Positions 1 to 8,379 of a stretch of DNA of 64,000 nt are shown here, in pieces. The notes below the pieces were generated by a model that saw only the letters and a list, made by a program, of their open reading frames with translations, was not told the origin of the DNA and made no database searches. The first letter of the stretch is position 1. Every line of letters begins with the position of its first letter. The DNA lies in NCBI GenBank assembly GCA_022820125.1, contig JAJEGA010000053.1, positions 39,801 to 103,800 on the forward strand, written 5' to 3'. Origin of the DNA: Anaerolineae bacterium (GTDB lineage: Bacteria; Chloroflexota; Anaerolineae; Aggregatilineales; Phototrophicaceae). The translations under genes were made by a program, and so were the position numbers.

Positions 1-744
1 TTGCGACAATATGCGCTGGACCGCCGCGTACTGGGGCAGATTGATCGACGAAATCAGATAGGGCATGCAGATAATGATCATCAGCAAAATCGCAAACCCG
101 GTATAGCTGCGCCGCTCGCGAAACAGGATGTTTCGAATATAGAGCAGATGGGCTATGTAGGCCATGGCGCCAAGGATGATGAATAGGCTGGAAGGATGCA
201 GGTAGACGCCGATGCCCAGCAGCGCGCCCAAAGCAGCGAAAGAGCCAATGTTGGAGGTGACGACGCGAGTCCGCCGATAGACGGGTAGCGAGCGCGCCAA
301 TGCCAGCATAATCGCCGAAACAAGGAAAATAACAGTGGCATCGCTGGAGACGGCGCGCGCCAGCAGAATGCTGCTCATGTTGACGGTGACCAGCCCGGCA
401 GCGAGCACGCCGACGATCGGATTAAACAGATGGTTGCCAAGCGTGTAGATAATGGCGATCGAAATAAGACTCAGCCAGACTGAGGCAATGCGGAAGCCGA
501 TCGTGCCTTCACCGACAAATGAGGTCACAAAGGCGATGAAGACGTGATACGCGCCTTCGCGCCCGCCATCCTCACTGGGATAGAAGACAAAGATATCCCC
601 CTGCCGGACGTTGTGGACCAAGCGAATGTTGACGATCTCGTCTTCGCTGAAGCCCAGCGGCAAATTCGCCAGGTCATAGGTGCGCAATAGCGCAGCGAGC
701 AAGAGCAAGTAGATGACCAGGACATAACTCATCCTGCTGGTCAT
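1..744 (-). CDS. GT39/ArnT-like membrane glycosyltransferase, C-terminally truncated by window edge
   Basis: Reading the minus strand from an ATG at 744 gives 248 codons with no stop before the left edge, so only the N-terminal part is present. An AGGGG lies about 8-10 bases upstream of that ATG. The first hydrophobic segment (about residues 5-18) is followed by the acidic loop motif SEDEIV, as in the PMT/ArnT (GT39, GT-C fold) enzymes, and then by several further hydrophobic segments. These enzymes transfer a sugar from a polyprenyl-phosphate carrier to a glycan, lipid or protein on the outer face of the membrane. It is the downstream neighbour of three glycosidase genes on the same strand and probably belongs to that transcription unit. 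Substrate is not deducible. Confidence 0.75.
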   Translation of the reverse strand, partial: MTSRMSYVLVIYLLLLAALLRTYDLANLPLGFSEDEIVNIRLVHNVRQGDIFVFYPSEDGGREGAYHVFIAFVTSFVGEGTIGFRIASVWLSLISIAIIYTLGNHLFNPIVGVLAAGLVTVNMSSILLARAVSSDATVIFLVSAIMLALARSLPVYRRTRVVTSNIGSFAALGALLGIGVYLHPSSLFIILGAMAYIAHLLYIRNILFRERRSYTGFAILLMIIICMPYLISSINLPQYAAVQRILSQ

Positions 745-934
745 CAGGGCGTGCCCCTTGAAAAAATTGATCCATGTCGATTTGCTTGTCATATTGCTGG
801 CAAGTATACCTTACATCGTCGGATAACCGCTCTTTGCGAGCGAAGACGTCGAAGTATTGTCGCTGGTGTTCCAGCGTCGCAAACACGCGCGCTACTCAAG
901 CAGCTTGTATCACAAAGCCTGAATCGGCGGGTCC

Positions 935-2152
935 TCAAGCCGGGCAAATTGGCGCCTTGACTTTGCCCAAAGCCACCAGCCCATCGGAGGCGCGTTCGGG
1001 AATGACAAAATCGCCGCAGACCTTGCGCATATTGGCGACCGTGATATAAGCTGGCCGGGGCCCGCTGCCATCGGGCTCGAGAATGGACCACCAGTATTCT
1101 TCGTCTGTGGGCTGCCATCCTGGATCGGGCAGATAGATCAGCACCATCAAGCCGACCCAGGGGCGCCAGTTGGCGATGACGTATTCATAAGCGCGCTCCA
1201 GGTATTCAGCTTGTTGTTTTTCGGTCACGCTGAACCATTGATAGGCTGGGTTGAGGCGGTCGATGGTGTAGCCGAATTCCAAAATCGCCATTTGCCTCGC
1301 CTCATCACCATAGTTTAGCATGATTTTTCGCAGGTCTTCGACGCGGCGGAAGGTAAACCAGCGCTGCTGCGTCTCCTCGTCATCGGGTCCGATCTCGGGT
1401 GGCGCGTAACCGGGCGCGTGGACGCCAACGACGTCAATGTAGCGTTGGAATCCCCGGCGATAGAGATGGTCGAAATAAACATCATCGGGGAGCGCATGGT
1501 CATTGTTGGTGCCGGTGGGCGCCAAACCAGCGGAAATCAGAACAGCGGCGCGGTCGGCTTCGCGGATGGCGCTGCTGCAGGCGGCGAGCAATTCAACATA
1601 GCGGGCGGCGTCAGGCGGCTGATCGCCCCATTCTCGGCTGAGATTGGGCTCGTTCCAGATTTGATAGGCGCTGACGCGGCCCTGATAGCGCTCGGCAACC
1701 GCAGCGCAGAAAGCGCGCCACTGCGAGAGATCGGCCGGCGGCGCGTCGTGGGCGAGCAGGGCGCCGGGGGCGCGCGCCCAATCCGGCGACTGGCCGAGAC
1801 GGACGACGAGCCTCAAACCGCGGCTTTCGATTTCGCCGAGGATGCGGTCCGCCTGCCGCCAGTCCCAGACGCCGGGCTGCGGTTGAATATCGCGCCAGGC
1901 GAAGGTCTGCTTCACGTGGCTGAACGACATCAGCCTGACAAGGTCCAGGTGTACGCGGGCTCTGCCCCCGTCCCACCAAAGGAAGGTCTGTACGCCATAG
2001 GTCAATGAGGGGAAAGGCGCGTCGGCGATAGCGCCTGCTTTGAATGGATCCCGGTTGGGCTGCGTGAGAGTCCAGCCAAAAAAGCCCAAGGCGGCTGCCA
2101 AGAGGCAAGCGAGCGCCAAGGCGACGAGCTTCTTGTTCCATAGACCGGGCAT
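935..2152 (-). CDS. Membrane-anchored clan GH-A glycosidase (GH39/GH5-like, PslG-like)
   Basis: 405 aa. An uncleaved signal/anchor (residues about 8-28) is followed by a single TIM-barrel glycosidase domain. The acid/base glutamate is E168 in the block YQIWNEPNLSREW, and the likely nucleophile is E292 in AILEFGY, both typical positions for retaining clan GH-A enzymes. Other barrel strands are visible at TFAWRDIQP (about 83-91) and VVRLGQSPDWA (about 116-126). It is the last of three tandem paralogs and starts 1 bp after the stop of the middle one, so all three are probably co-transcribed. Proteins of this build near polysaccharide genes (for example PslG) trim exopolysaccharide in the periplasm or outside the cell. 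Here that role is inferred. The exact GH family cannot be fixed by eye. Confidence 0.8.
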   Translation of the reverse strand: MPGLWNKKLVALALACLLAAALGFFGWTLTQPNRDPFKAGAIADAPFPSLTYGVQTFLWWDGGRARVHLDLVRLMSFSHVKQTFAWRDIQPQPGVWDWRQADRILGEIESRGLRLVVRLGQSPDWARAPGALLAHDAPPADLSQWRAFCAAVAERYQGRVSAYQIWNEPNLSREWGDQPPDAARYVELLAACSSAIREADRAAVLISAGLAPTGTNNDHALPDDVYFDHLYRRGFQRYIDVVGVHAPGYAPPEIGPDDEETQQRWFTFRRVEDLRKIMLNYGDEARQMAILEFGYTIDRLNPAYQWFSVTEKQQAEYLERAYEYVIANWRPWVGLMVLIYLPDPGWQPTDEEYWWSILEPDGSGPRPAYITVANMRKVCGDFVIPERASDGLVALGKVKAPICPA

Positions 2153-2153
2153 C

Positions 2154-3593
2154 TCAGGATTCCAGCCGAGCGAGATAATCCTGCTGCCAAGCCTTTATCG
2201 AAGCGTAGGCGGGTCGAAAGGTGAAGCCCGGACCGATAAGCGAGTATGGAACATTGTCGTTGCCGATGGCGTAACCGGCATGGGGACCATAATTGAAGTT
2301 CCAGACGAAAGCCAGCCAAACGAATCCACCGGCTTCCATGTTGCTCATGGCTTTGGGAATCCACTCCGCCTGTTCTGTCAGCGTATTATCCAGCGAGAAT
2401 TCAAAGCCTTGGCGCGCGCCGCCGAGGTCTTCAGAAGTGGGCCAGCCGAATTTAGTTACGCAAAGCTGGGTGTCTTTTCCAGCTGCGCGGATGCGTTGGG
2501 CATAGCCTTCCAAGGTGCTGCGGAAGCTCCAGCTATGATGCCGGTTGATGAATGGTCCCCTGAATATCGCTGTCGGGTCATCGGGGATATCGAGATAGCG
2601 AAAATCGGGGCTGATATTGTAGCCGTTGTGCTGAGCGCCGACGCAGTCGGCCCAATCGAGGGCGCCAGCATCAATCTGCCGCTCCAGATATCGGAAGTCG
2701 TCCACAGCAGAGACGCCGTCATCGACGCCGGTCGGCGACAAGGCGCCGCTGACGACGATGGTCCCAGGCTCAATGGCTTTCACCGTTTGATAGGTCACAC
2801 GCAGGAGCTCGACATATTTTTCCGCATCAAGCCCATGCACCGAAGTCCATTCGCGGTTGAGGTTTTGTTCGTTCCAAACTTCAATGGCGTGAATCTGACC
2901 GCGATAGCGATTCAAAATCGCGGCGACGAAACCGGCATAAGCCTGTGGATCGGCGGGCGGTCCCCTCCTTTCGAGGACGGCTTCCGGTTCGCGCGCCCAG
3001 GCTGGCGCCCCCACCACAGAAAGCAGCATCTTGATATCGAATTTTCGCGCGCTTGGCATAACAAAATCGAGCAGGCGCCAGTTGATTTCGCCCGCTGCCG
3101 GCTCCAGCTGATCCCAGCGCACTTGCTGTTTCACCCAGCGCATCCCCAGATCGGCCGCCACTGAACGGTACCAATTGTCTTGATTTTCAGAATTGAAATC
3201 GGGCGCCGCTTCCACCTGGATGCCGACTTCAAAGCGCTTGACATCCACCGGAAAGGGCGTTGGCACCGGCGTCGATGATGGCGTCGGCGTCAATGTCGGC
3301 TCAAGCGTAACTTCTTCGAGGAAGACCGGCATCGTGGGCTCGGGCAAGGTTAAGGTCGGCGCTGCCGTTGGCTCCGGCGACGCGCTCGGCAGCGCAACCG
3401 CGGCCTCGGTCGCTTCTTCCGCTGCATCGTCGGCGGTGGACAGCGACAGCGGATTGCCCGAAGCCGGCTGGTTGCTCAGGGTGTCGGATGTGAAATAGAT
3501 GGCGAGAAAGGTAGCGATCACTATGATGAGCGTGATGGCGAGCCAAATGATCACAAAGCCGCGAATCTGCTTATGTACCGCCTTGGTTACCAT
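2154..3593 (-). CDS. Membrane-anchored clan GH-A glycosidase paralog with nucleophile Glu replaced by Lys
   Basis: 479 aa. A cytoplasmic N terminus and one transmembrane helix (about 12-34) lead into an Ala/Pro/Thr-rich linker (about 55-118) and a GH-A barrel. The acid/base residue is kept (E242 in IEVWNEQNLNREW). The strand that carries the nucleophile reads CVTKFGWPTSED, aligning with CFTELGYLTSEG of the upstream paralog, so Lys381 (codon AAA, bases 2453-2451) sits where Glu is expected. The protein may therefore be a glycan-binding pseudoenzyme, or it may use another residue. It lies between the other two paralogs with a 1-bp gap to the downstream gene and 74 bp to the upstream gene. Confidence 0.8.
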   Translation of the reverse strand: MVTKAVHKQIRGFVIIWLAITLIIVIATFLAIYFTSDTLSNQPASGNPLSLSTADDAAEEATEAAVALPSASPEPTAAPTLTLPEPTMPVFLEEVTLEPTLTPTPSSTPVPTPFPVDVKRFEVGIQVEAAPDFNSENQDNWYRSVAADLGMRWVKQQVRWDQLEPAAGEINWRLLDFVMPSARKFDIKMLLSVVGAPAWAREPEAVLERRGPPADPQAYAGFVAAILNRYRGQIHAIEVWNEQNLNREWTSVHGLDAEKYVELLRVTYQTVKAIEPGTIVVSGALSPTGVDDGVSAVDDFRYLERQIDAGALDWADCVGAQHNGYNISPDFRYLDIPDDPTAIFRGPFINRHHSWSFRSTLEGYAQRIRAAGKDTQLCVTKFGWPTSEDLGGARQGFEFSLDNTLTEQAEWIPKAMSNMEAGGFVWLAFVWNFNYGPHAGYAIGNDNVPYSLIGPGFTFRPAYASIKAWQQDYLARLES

Positions 3594-3667
3594 TTCAACT
3601 CCTGGGCGCCAAAGCCCGCCCCGATCTTACACCGGGCTGCGCCCGCGCGTCAGTCGCTTTACCCGCG

Positions 3668-6520
3668 TCAGCGCGCGCCAGCCAATGCCTGACATGCGGG
3701 GCAAGAGCCATCCGGACGGATGATGGCGTAGCCCGCTTGTGGATCCGTCCCGTAATGGGTGAAGTCGATATTCCAGACGATAAACAAGCGCACTTGCCCG
3801 CTCTGCGATGCCAGCGCCGCCGCCCCCGCCAGCCAAGCCGCTTGCTGCTGAACAGTGACGTTCCGCGCCCAACTGAAATACGACGGCAGAGCGGGAAGCC
3901 CCTCGGATGTAAGATAACCCAATTCGGTAAAGCAAATGGGGCGCCTCGTGATGCCATAATAGGTGTTGAGCATACCGTAGAAGAATCGCGTATAGTAGCC
4001 GTCGCGCGGGTCGCCGCTGGATTGATTCGGCGGGATGATGCCTTCGTTGTAGTGCGCGCCAACGCAGTCGAGATAATTCAAGCCGCCGCCAGACACCATC
4101 TCGCGCAGCCAGCGGTCATCATTCATGACTTGGCCCGGGAAGGCGGCTTCAGCGCCAGTTGGGGCGGGCGCCGCGCTGATGACCATGGTGGCGCCGTTTG
4201 CCGCCTTGATCTTTTGATAAGCGCTCTCCAGCATCCGCGCGTAGGCGACGCCGCTGATCTGGCCGCGGGGCCATTCCCGGTCGAGGTTGGGCTCGTTCCA
4301 GACTTCAATAGCATCGGCGCCTTGCCAGGCAATTCGCTGAAGCCAGTCGGTGTAGGCATTGACATAAGCTGGTCCGCCATTCGCCATTTCCGCCGGGTTG
4401 CCGACAGTCCCGACGAGGATTTTGAAACCGTTGCCGTGCGCGCTAGCGATTTCGCCGGAGAGATCGGCTTGCGCGTGCTGATAGAAACGCGACTGGATTT
4501 TCATCCATGACATGCCAGCCGAGCGCATCGCCCCAATCGTTCGCCCGCTGCTCGTGCTTTGGACGTGGCCGCCGAGCTCGATGCTGATGCTGCCGGGCGG
4601 TGGCGCGACGGCGGCGAATCTGGGTGGCTCGGGCGCGCTGGCGTCTTCGGCCGGCGCCACAATGACGGCGCGCCGTGGGGCTGGCGTTGGACTTGGAACT
4701 GGCGTTGGACTTGGTGTTGCGGTCGGCCGGAACAATGGAATGACGGCGCCGCGGCGGGCGCTCTGGACGCCGGATTCGTCGACGGCAGCCCAGTTGACGG
4801 CGTAATTGCCATCGGGCGCGTCGAGCGTCAGCACTAGCTCGGCATCAAGGCTCGCATGCGCTTGATCAAGCGGCCCCGCCTCGCCCGCGATCGACCAGCG
4901 CGCCTGCAGCTGCATGGGCTGCGCGTCTTCAGCGCCCCCGGCCTGGAAGTCGAATATGGCGCCCGGGAGACTCGGGCTGTGATCAGCCGCCAGCAGGTCG
5001 TCAAAGGCGACGCCGGCAATCCCGTAGGCTGCCGCGCGCCCCAGGCGATGGCGCATGGCGGCGGCATCAGCCAGCCAGACACGCGCAATTGCCGCGGCTG
5101 AATCATCAAGATAATCGACGTAGGCTGTTTGAATGCTTGGCTGCAATCCCCAGCGCGCGCTGTATCCGCTGAGCGAGGCGCGGATGATCGTGCCGGGCTC
5201 AATCGAGCCGGTCTGGCTGACGGCGTCCGCGCTGAGCACAACATCGCCAAGCGCGGCGAAAGCGGCGTGCCAGCCGATAGGGCTTTGCAGCTGCCCGACT
5301 TCGCGGACGGAACGCGCGCTTAAACCAAGCAGGACTTTGTTGCGGGCGATGCGGCCGGTCATCCGCCGCAGGAGATCGTCAACAGCGCCCATGCCGTCTT
5401 GCCGGTAAGCGCGGGGATTGATCAGCGGGCGGAGCTGGACATAATCCGCCGCTTCGCCGATGAGACGCCAGTCGTAAGCGGCGCTGCGCCAAGCGCCATC
5501 AGCAGCGCGCTCCGGCTCAATGACGACGCCGAGGCGCAGGTCTCGCAGCGCAAAACTCGCCGCCAACTCGGCAATGAATAGCGCGAAATCCTCCCGCAGA
5601 TGAGGCGGCAAGCCGCGATAATCAATAAAGTTGCCGTCAAAACGGTTGTAGCTCGCCAGATCGCTGATGCGGGCGATATGCTGTTTTCGCAATGCGGGGC
5701 GCGAGATGAGCGCGTCGATGGTCGCGATATCGATGGCGCGCGCATCAGAGAAATTGCGTATCAAGGGCATGAACAGATACTGCGCGCCGCTGGATCCGCC
5801 TGGCGCCAGGCTCCCAATCAAGCTGCCGTCGCTCGCAGCGCGCAAACCCGCCGGGCTCAGAATCGTCGCGAGCGCGGCCCGCTCCTCAGCCAAATCATGT
5901 GTGACCTCTTGGGAAAGCAAGACGATGGGCGCCGCGGCGCGGAGTTGGAAAGCGGCGACCGCGAGCGGGGCAAAGTCCACCTCGCCTTGCAGCGCGTCAA
6001 CGACAAACTCGGATGGGATGAAGCGCCAACTTGCCCCGTTCCAGCCATATAGCGCGAGCCGGTTTGCGGGCATCGGCGCGTCAGCCGGCGGCGCGAGTTC
6101 AATGCGCAGATTCGCTGGCGGCTCGCCGCGAGATTCGATCAGGTAGAGGGGGCTGCCCTGCTCCAGAAAGTCTGGCAGCGCCAAACGCGCGACTGTGAGC
6201 CAGTCTGGACGCTGGGCCTCCGCGGATTTGAATTCGTCGACCGACATGCGCTTGATCTTGACGCCGTAATCGGCGGCTGTTTCGCCGGGCTGCAAGCTGA
6301 GGCGGAAGTCGCTCTCAAGGGCGACAATGGGCGACTCGGCATTGAGCGGGCTGAATTGCGCGGCGAGCAGGCGCTCGGGCAGGTTGATGGGCGGCAGGAG
6401 GAGGCTGAGGACGATGAGAGCGGAGCTGATGAGAAGCGATGCGAAGGCGACGAGCCAGCAGCCGAAGCTGCGGCCTGGGCGTTTGGGACGGGAAGCGATA
6501 AAGGCGGGACTATGTCCCAT
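3668..6520 (-). CDS. Large anchored protein: degenerate GH18-like domain fused to GH-A glycosidase
   Basis: 950 aa. One transmembrane helix (about 20-43) is followed by a beta-rich stretch and by a region from about 240 to 520 that resembles a GH18 barrel of the spore-germination/YaaH kind. Its active-site motif reads FDGNFIDYRG (294-303), where GH18 would have DxxDxDxE, so the catalytic Glu is Arg302 and the middle Asp is Phe298. A beta-sandwich-like segment, a Pro/Thr/Ser linker (about 615-635), and a C-terminal GH-A barrel follow. That barrel keeps both predicted catalytic residues: E743 in IEVWNEPNLDREW and E866 in CFTELGYLT. Its ATG overlaps the TGA of the HNH nuclease gene (ATGA at 6520), suggesting translational coupling. 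The role in envelope-glycan processing is inferred from the domains and the neighbouring glycosyltransferase. Confidence 0.8.
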   Translation of the reverse strand: MGHSPAFIASRPKRPGRSFGCWLVAFASLLISSALIVLSLLLPPINLPERLLAAQFSPLNAESPIVALESDFRLSLQPGETAADYGVKIKRMSVDEFKSAEAQRPDWLTVARLALPDFLEQGSPLYLIESRGEPPANLRIELAPPADAPMPANRLALYGWNGASWRFIPSEFVVDALQGEVDFAPLAVAAFQLRAAAPIVLLSQEVTHDLAEERAALATILSPAGLRAASDGSLIGSLAPGGSSGAQYLFMPLIRNFSDARAIDIATIDALISRPALRKQHIARISDLASYNRFDGNFIDYRGLPPHLREDFALFIAELAASFALRDLRLGVVIEPERAADGAWRSAAYDWRLIGEAADYVQLRPLINPRAYRQDGMGAVDDLLRRMTGRIARNKVLLGLSARSVREVGQLQSPIGWHAAFAALGDVVLSADAVSQTGSIEPGTIIRASLSGYSARWGLQPSIQTAYVDYLDDSAAAIARVWLADAAAMRHRLGRAAAYGIAGVAFDDLLAADHSPSLPGAIFDFQAGGAEDAQPMQLQARWSIAGEAGPLDQAHASLDAELVLTLDAPDGNYAVNWAAVDESGVQSARRGAVIPLFRPTATPSPTPVPSPTPAPRRAVIVAPAEDASAPEPPRFAAVAPPPGSISIELGGHVQSTSSGRTIGAMRSAGMSWMKIQSRFYQHAQADLSGEIASAHGNGFKILVGTVGNPAEMANGGPAYVNAYTDWLQRIAWQGADAIEVWNEPNLDREWPRGQISGVAYARMLESAYQKIKAANGATMVISAAPAPTGAEAAFPGQVMNDDRWLREMVSGGGLNYLDCVGAHYNEGIIPPNQSSGDPRDGYYTRFFYGMLNTYYGITRRPICFTELGYLTSEGLPALPSYFSWARNVTVQQQAAWLAGAAALASQSGQVRLFIVWNIDFTHYGTDPQAGYAIIRPDGSCPACQALAGAR

Positions 6521-7104
6521 CAGGGCGTCCAGTCAATGTGACCATTCACGTCATGTTTTGCAAAGACTTCAAGTACTTCGCGACAGAAGGTCAATACATC
6601 CTGGTTATCTTTGCCCTTCGCTGCTTCATAGAGGCGAATGAAGAGCCGTTTGCCCGATTCAGTTGCGTCGAGGTTCTTTTTTAGAAAGTTGTGCTGGGCG
6701 CAAAGCACTTGGCCATTGTCAATGATGGCGCGCCCACCCTTATCGCGCGGAACAATATGGTCAATATGCAATTCGATTCCATCAGCACGGCTCTTGCCAC
6801 AGACCACACAGCGATGCTGGTCTCTTACAAATATGTAATTCTTTTGCTGCTCCGTGAATTCTTCCAGCGTAGGATCGTAGACCAAACGCGGATCGTACTT
6901 GTAAACGCCTTTTCGTACCTTTTGCAGCTTGCCCTCTTCATGCAGCTTGCGGGCGGCGCGCCAAGGATCGCGAGGAACTCGACCGTGCAGATCTTCATAT
7001 TGGCGCATGACTTCATCCACCCAATCATCGTGCGCCAGTTCAACAAAGGGACGTTGTTCAAAGTACGCAAACACCAGACTTGCAAGCGACGGTTTCTTGC
7101 TCAC
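6520..7104 (-). CDS. HNH endonuclease, probable restriction enzyme of a type II R-M system
   Basis: 194 aa. The N-terminal half looks like a winged-helix DNA-binding region (about 5-75). The C-terminal half is an HNH nuclease: two CxxC-type zinc ligands start at C99/C102, the catalytic HIDH is at 113-116, and CAQHN is at 135-139. The gene starts 9 bp after the methyltransferase stop, the usual arrangement of a type II restriction-modification pair, so I infer that it cuts the sequence protected by that enzyme. Base composition is lower in GC than in the flanking genes, which fits acquisition by transfer. An alternative is a stand-alone or nicking HNH protein. The recognition sequence cannot be read from the sequence. 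Confidence 0.8.
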   Translation of the reverse strand: MSKKPSLASLVFAYFEQRPFVELAHDDWVDEVMRQYEDLHGRVPRDPWRAARKLHEEGKLQKVRKGVYKYDPRLVYDPTLEEFTEQQKNYIFVRDQHRCVVCGKSRADGIELHIDHIVPRDKGGRAIIDNGQVLCAQHNFLKKNLDATESGKRLFIRLYEAAKGKDNQDVLTFCREVLEVFAKHDVNGHIDWTP

Positions 7105-7113
7105 ATTCTCTTC

Positions 7114-7905
7114 CTAGAGCATTACCAGTTGACTGCGTTCATTCAATGCCGCTTCTATGCGGTTCTGCGCCAATGCGCAATAACCTTCATCAATGTCGAT
7201 TCCGACGCCCAAGCGATTATTCATCATTGCCGCAACCAGAGTCGTGCCGCTGCCAAGGAAGGGGTCAAGCACGGTATCTCCCACATAGCTGAAGAGCTTA
7301 ATGCAGCGCGTCGGCAGCTCAATTGGGAATGGGGCGGGATGCCCGATTCGCTTCGCGCTCTCGCCATTGAATGTCCAAACGCCATTCGTCCAAGCCATGA
7401 ACTCGTCGCGCGTGATGTCGTTCTCGCGCGAGCCAGACGTTTTCTTCCAAGAGTCTTTGTACAGCACAACAATCAGTTCTACAGGAGCGATGACATAGGG
7501 TGCGGAGGCGCTCATCCAGGAGCCCCAAGCCGTACGGCGTGAAATATTTCCCTCATTCCAGACGATAGTCGAGTGATACTGGAAGCCGATCTCTTTGGCA
7601 ATCGTGGTCAAATCCGCGCCGACGCTTTGCTGGCCCCCTTTGTTTTTATCGAGCGGAATGTTGAGACAGAATCGCCCATCACTTTTCAGCCAGTCAAAAC
7701 AGCGAGACATCCATTCACGAGAGAACTCCAGATACTCCTCGTAAGTGAGATCGTCTTTGTTGCTCTTGTACTGAATATCGACGTTATAAGGCGGAGAGGT
7801 CACAATGAGGTCAATGGATTCAGCGCTGACCGCTTCTGTTATCAGCAGGTCATCGTCTATTATTGCAACATCATCGCGGTAGAAGTAGTAATGTGATGAT
7901 TGCAT
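7114..7905 (-). CDS. DNA methyltransferase, beta class (probable N4-cytosine), type II R-M
   Basis: 263 aa. The catalytic motif IV is near the N terminus (DLIVTSPPYN, 32-41) and the S-adenosylmethionine motif I is near the C terminus (DPFLGSGTT, 214-222). This circular order defines the beta class of amino-methyltransferases. The SPPY form is most often found in N4-methylcytosine enzymes, but N6-adenine activity cannot be excluded. The target-recognition segment should lie between the two motifs, around residues 120-190. The length matches the family. It precedes the HNH gene in the same operon and would protect host DNA from that nuclease. Confidence 0.9.
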   Translation of the reverse strand: MQSSHYYFYRDDVAIIDDDLLITEAVSAESIDLIVTSPPYNVDIQYKSNKDDLTYEEYLEFSREWMSRCFDWLKSDGRFCLNIPLDKNKGGQQSVGADLTTIAKEIGFQYHSTIVWNEGNISRRTAWGSWMSASAPYVIAPVELIVVLYKDSWKKTSGSRENDITRDEFMAWTNGVWTFNGESAKRIGHPAPFPIELPTRCIKLFSYVGDTVLDPFLGSGTTLVAAMMNNRLGVGIDIDEGYCALAQNRIEAALNERSQLVML

Positions 7906-7968
7906 TGTTTATCCTACATGGCTGTCTTGTGTTCCGTAAAGCATACCATGCAGCGCGGCCATTCGCAC

Positions 7969-8304
7969 CTATGGCGGAATCCGCCACTCTTTCTCAGTGA
8001 TTTCGGCGCGCTTTTCCTTTATTATCCTTTCCATTGTTTCTTCCGTATTTCTGCGTAATCCTGTTATCGTATGGAAATTAAGCGAACGATAGGCGGCTGT
8101 GAGCGCCTCTAGCTCCAGCAGCTTTTCCGAAGTCTCGAGCAACTCCTCGCCGGTTGGCAATATTTTGCGAGGCAAGCTTTGCAAGACCCTAGTCTCCACG
8201 TAATCCACCAGGTATTCACGCTCAATAAATGGCTGGACACGGTCAGCTATGTCTATTTCTTCAAGTATGTAATCGATATCTGAATCACTCAAATAGATAC
8301 TCAT
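7969..8304 (-). CDS. Unrecognised 111-aa protein at the head of the R-M operon
   Basis: The protein is small, highly charged and predicted to be helical, with alternating acidic and basic heptad-like stretches (for example EELLETSEKLLELEAL, about 53-68) and no cysteines or membrane segments. It lies 63 bp upstream of the methyltransferase on the same strand and shares the lower GC of that island. By position it could be an R-M control protein or an accessory factor. However, I see no clear helix-turn-helix like that of C proteins, so no function is assigned. Confidence 0.55.
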   Translation of the reverse strand: MSIYLSDSDIDYILEEIDIADRVQPFIEREYLVDYVETRVLQSLPRKILPTGEELLETSEKLLELEALTAAYRSLNFHTITGLRRNTEETMERIIKEKRAEITEKEWRIPP

Positions 8305-8379
8305 TCTGATCTCCGATACACCACCTATTCCGTTAGGCTCTCCGGTATCGAATTACGAAAGTAAAGTCAAGGCGCAATT

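Noticed and set aside
1418..3164. Long plus-strand open frames opposite the glycosidase genes
   Set aside because: They are antisense to genes with clear catalytic motifs, show no domain features or ribosome sites, and are explained by high GC reducing stop codons.
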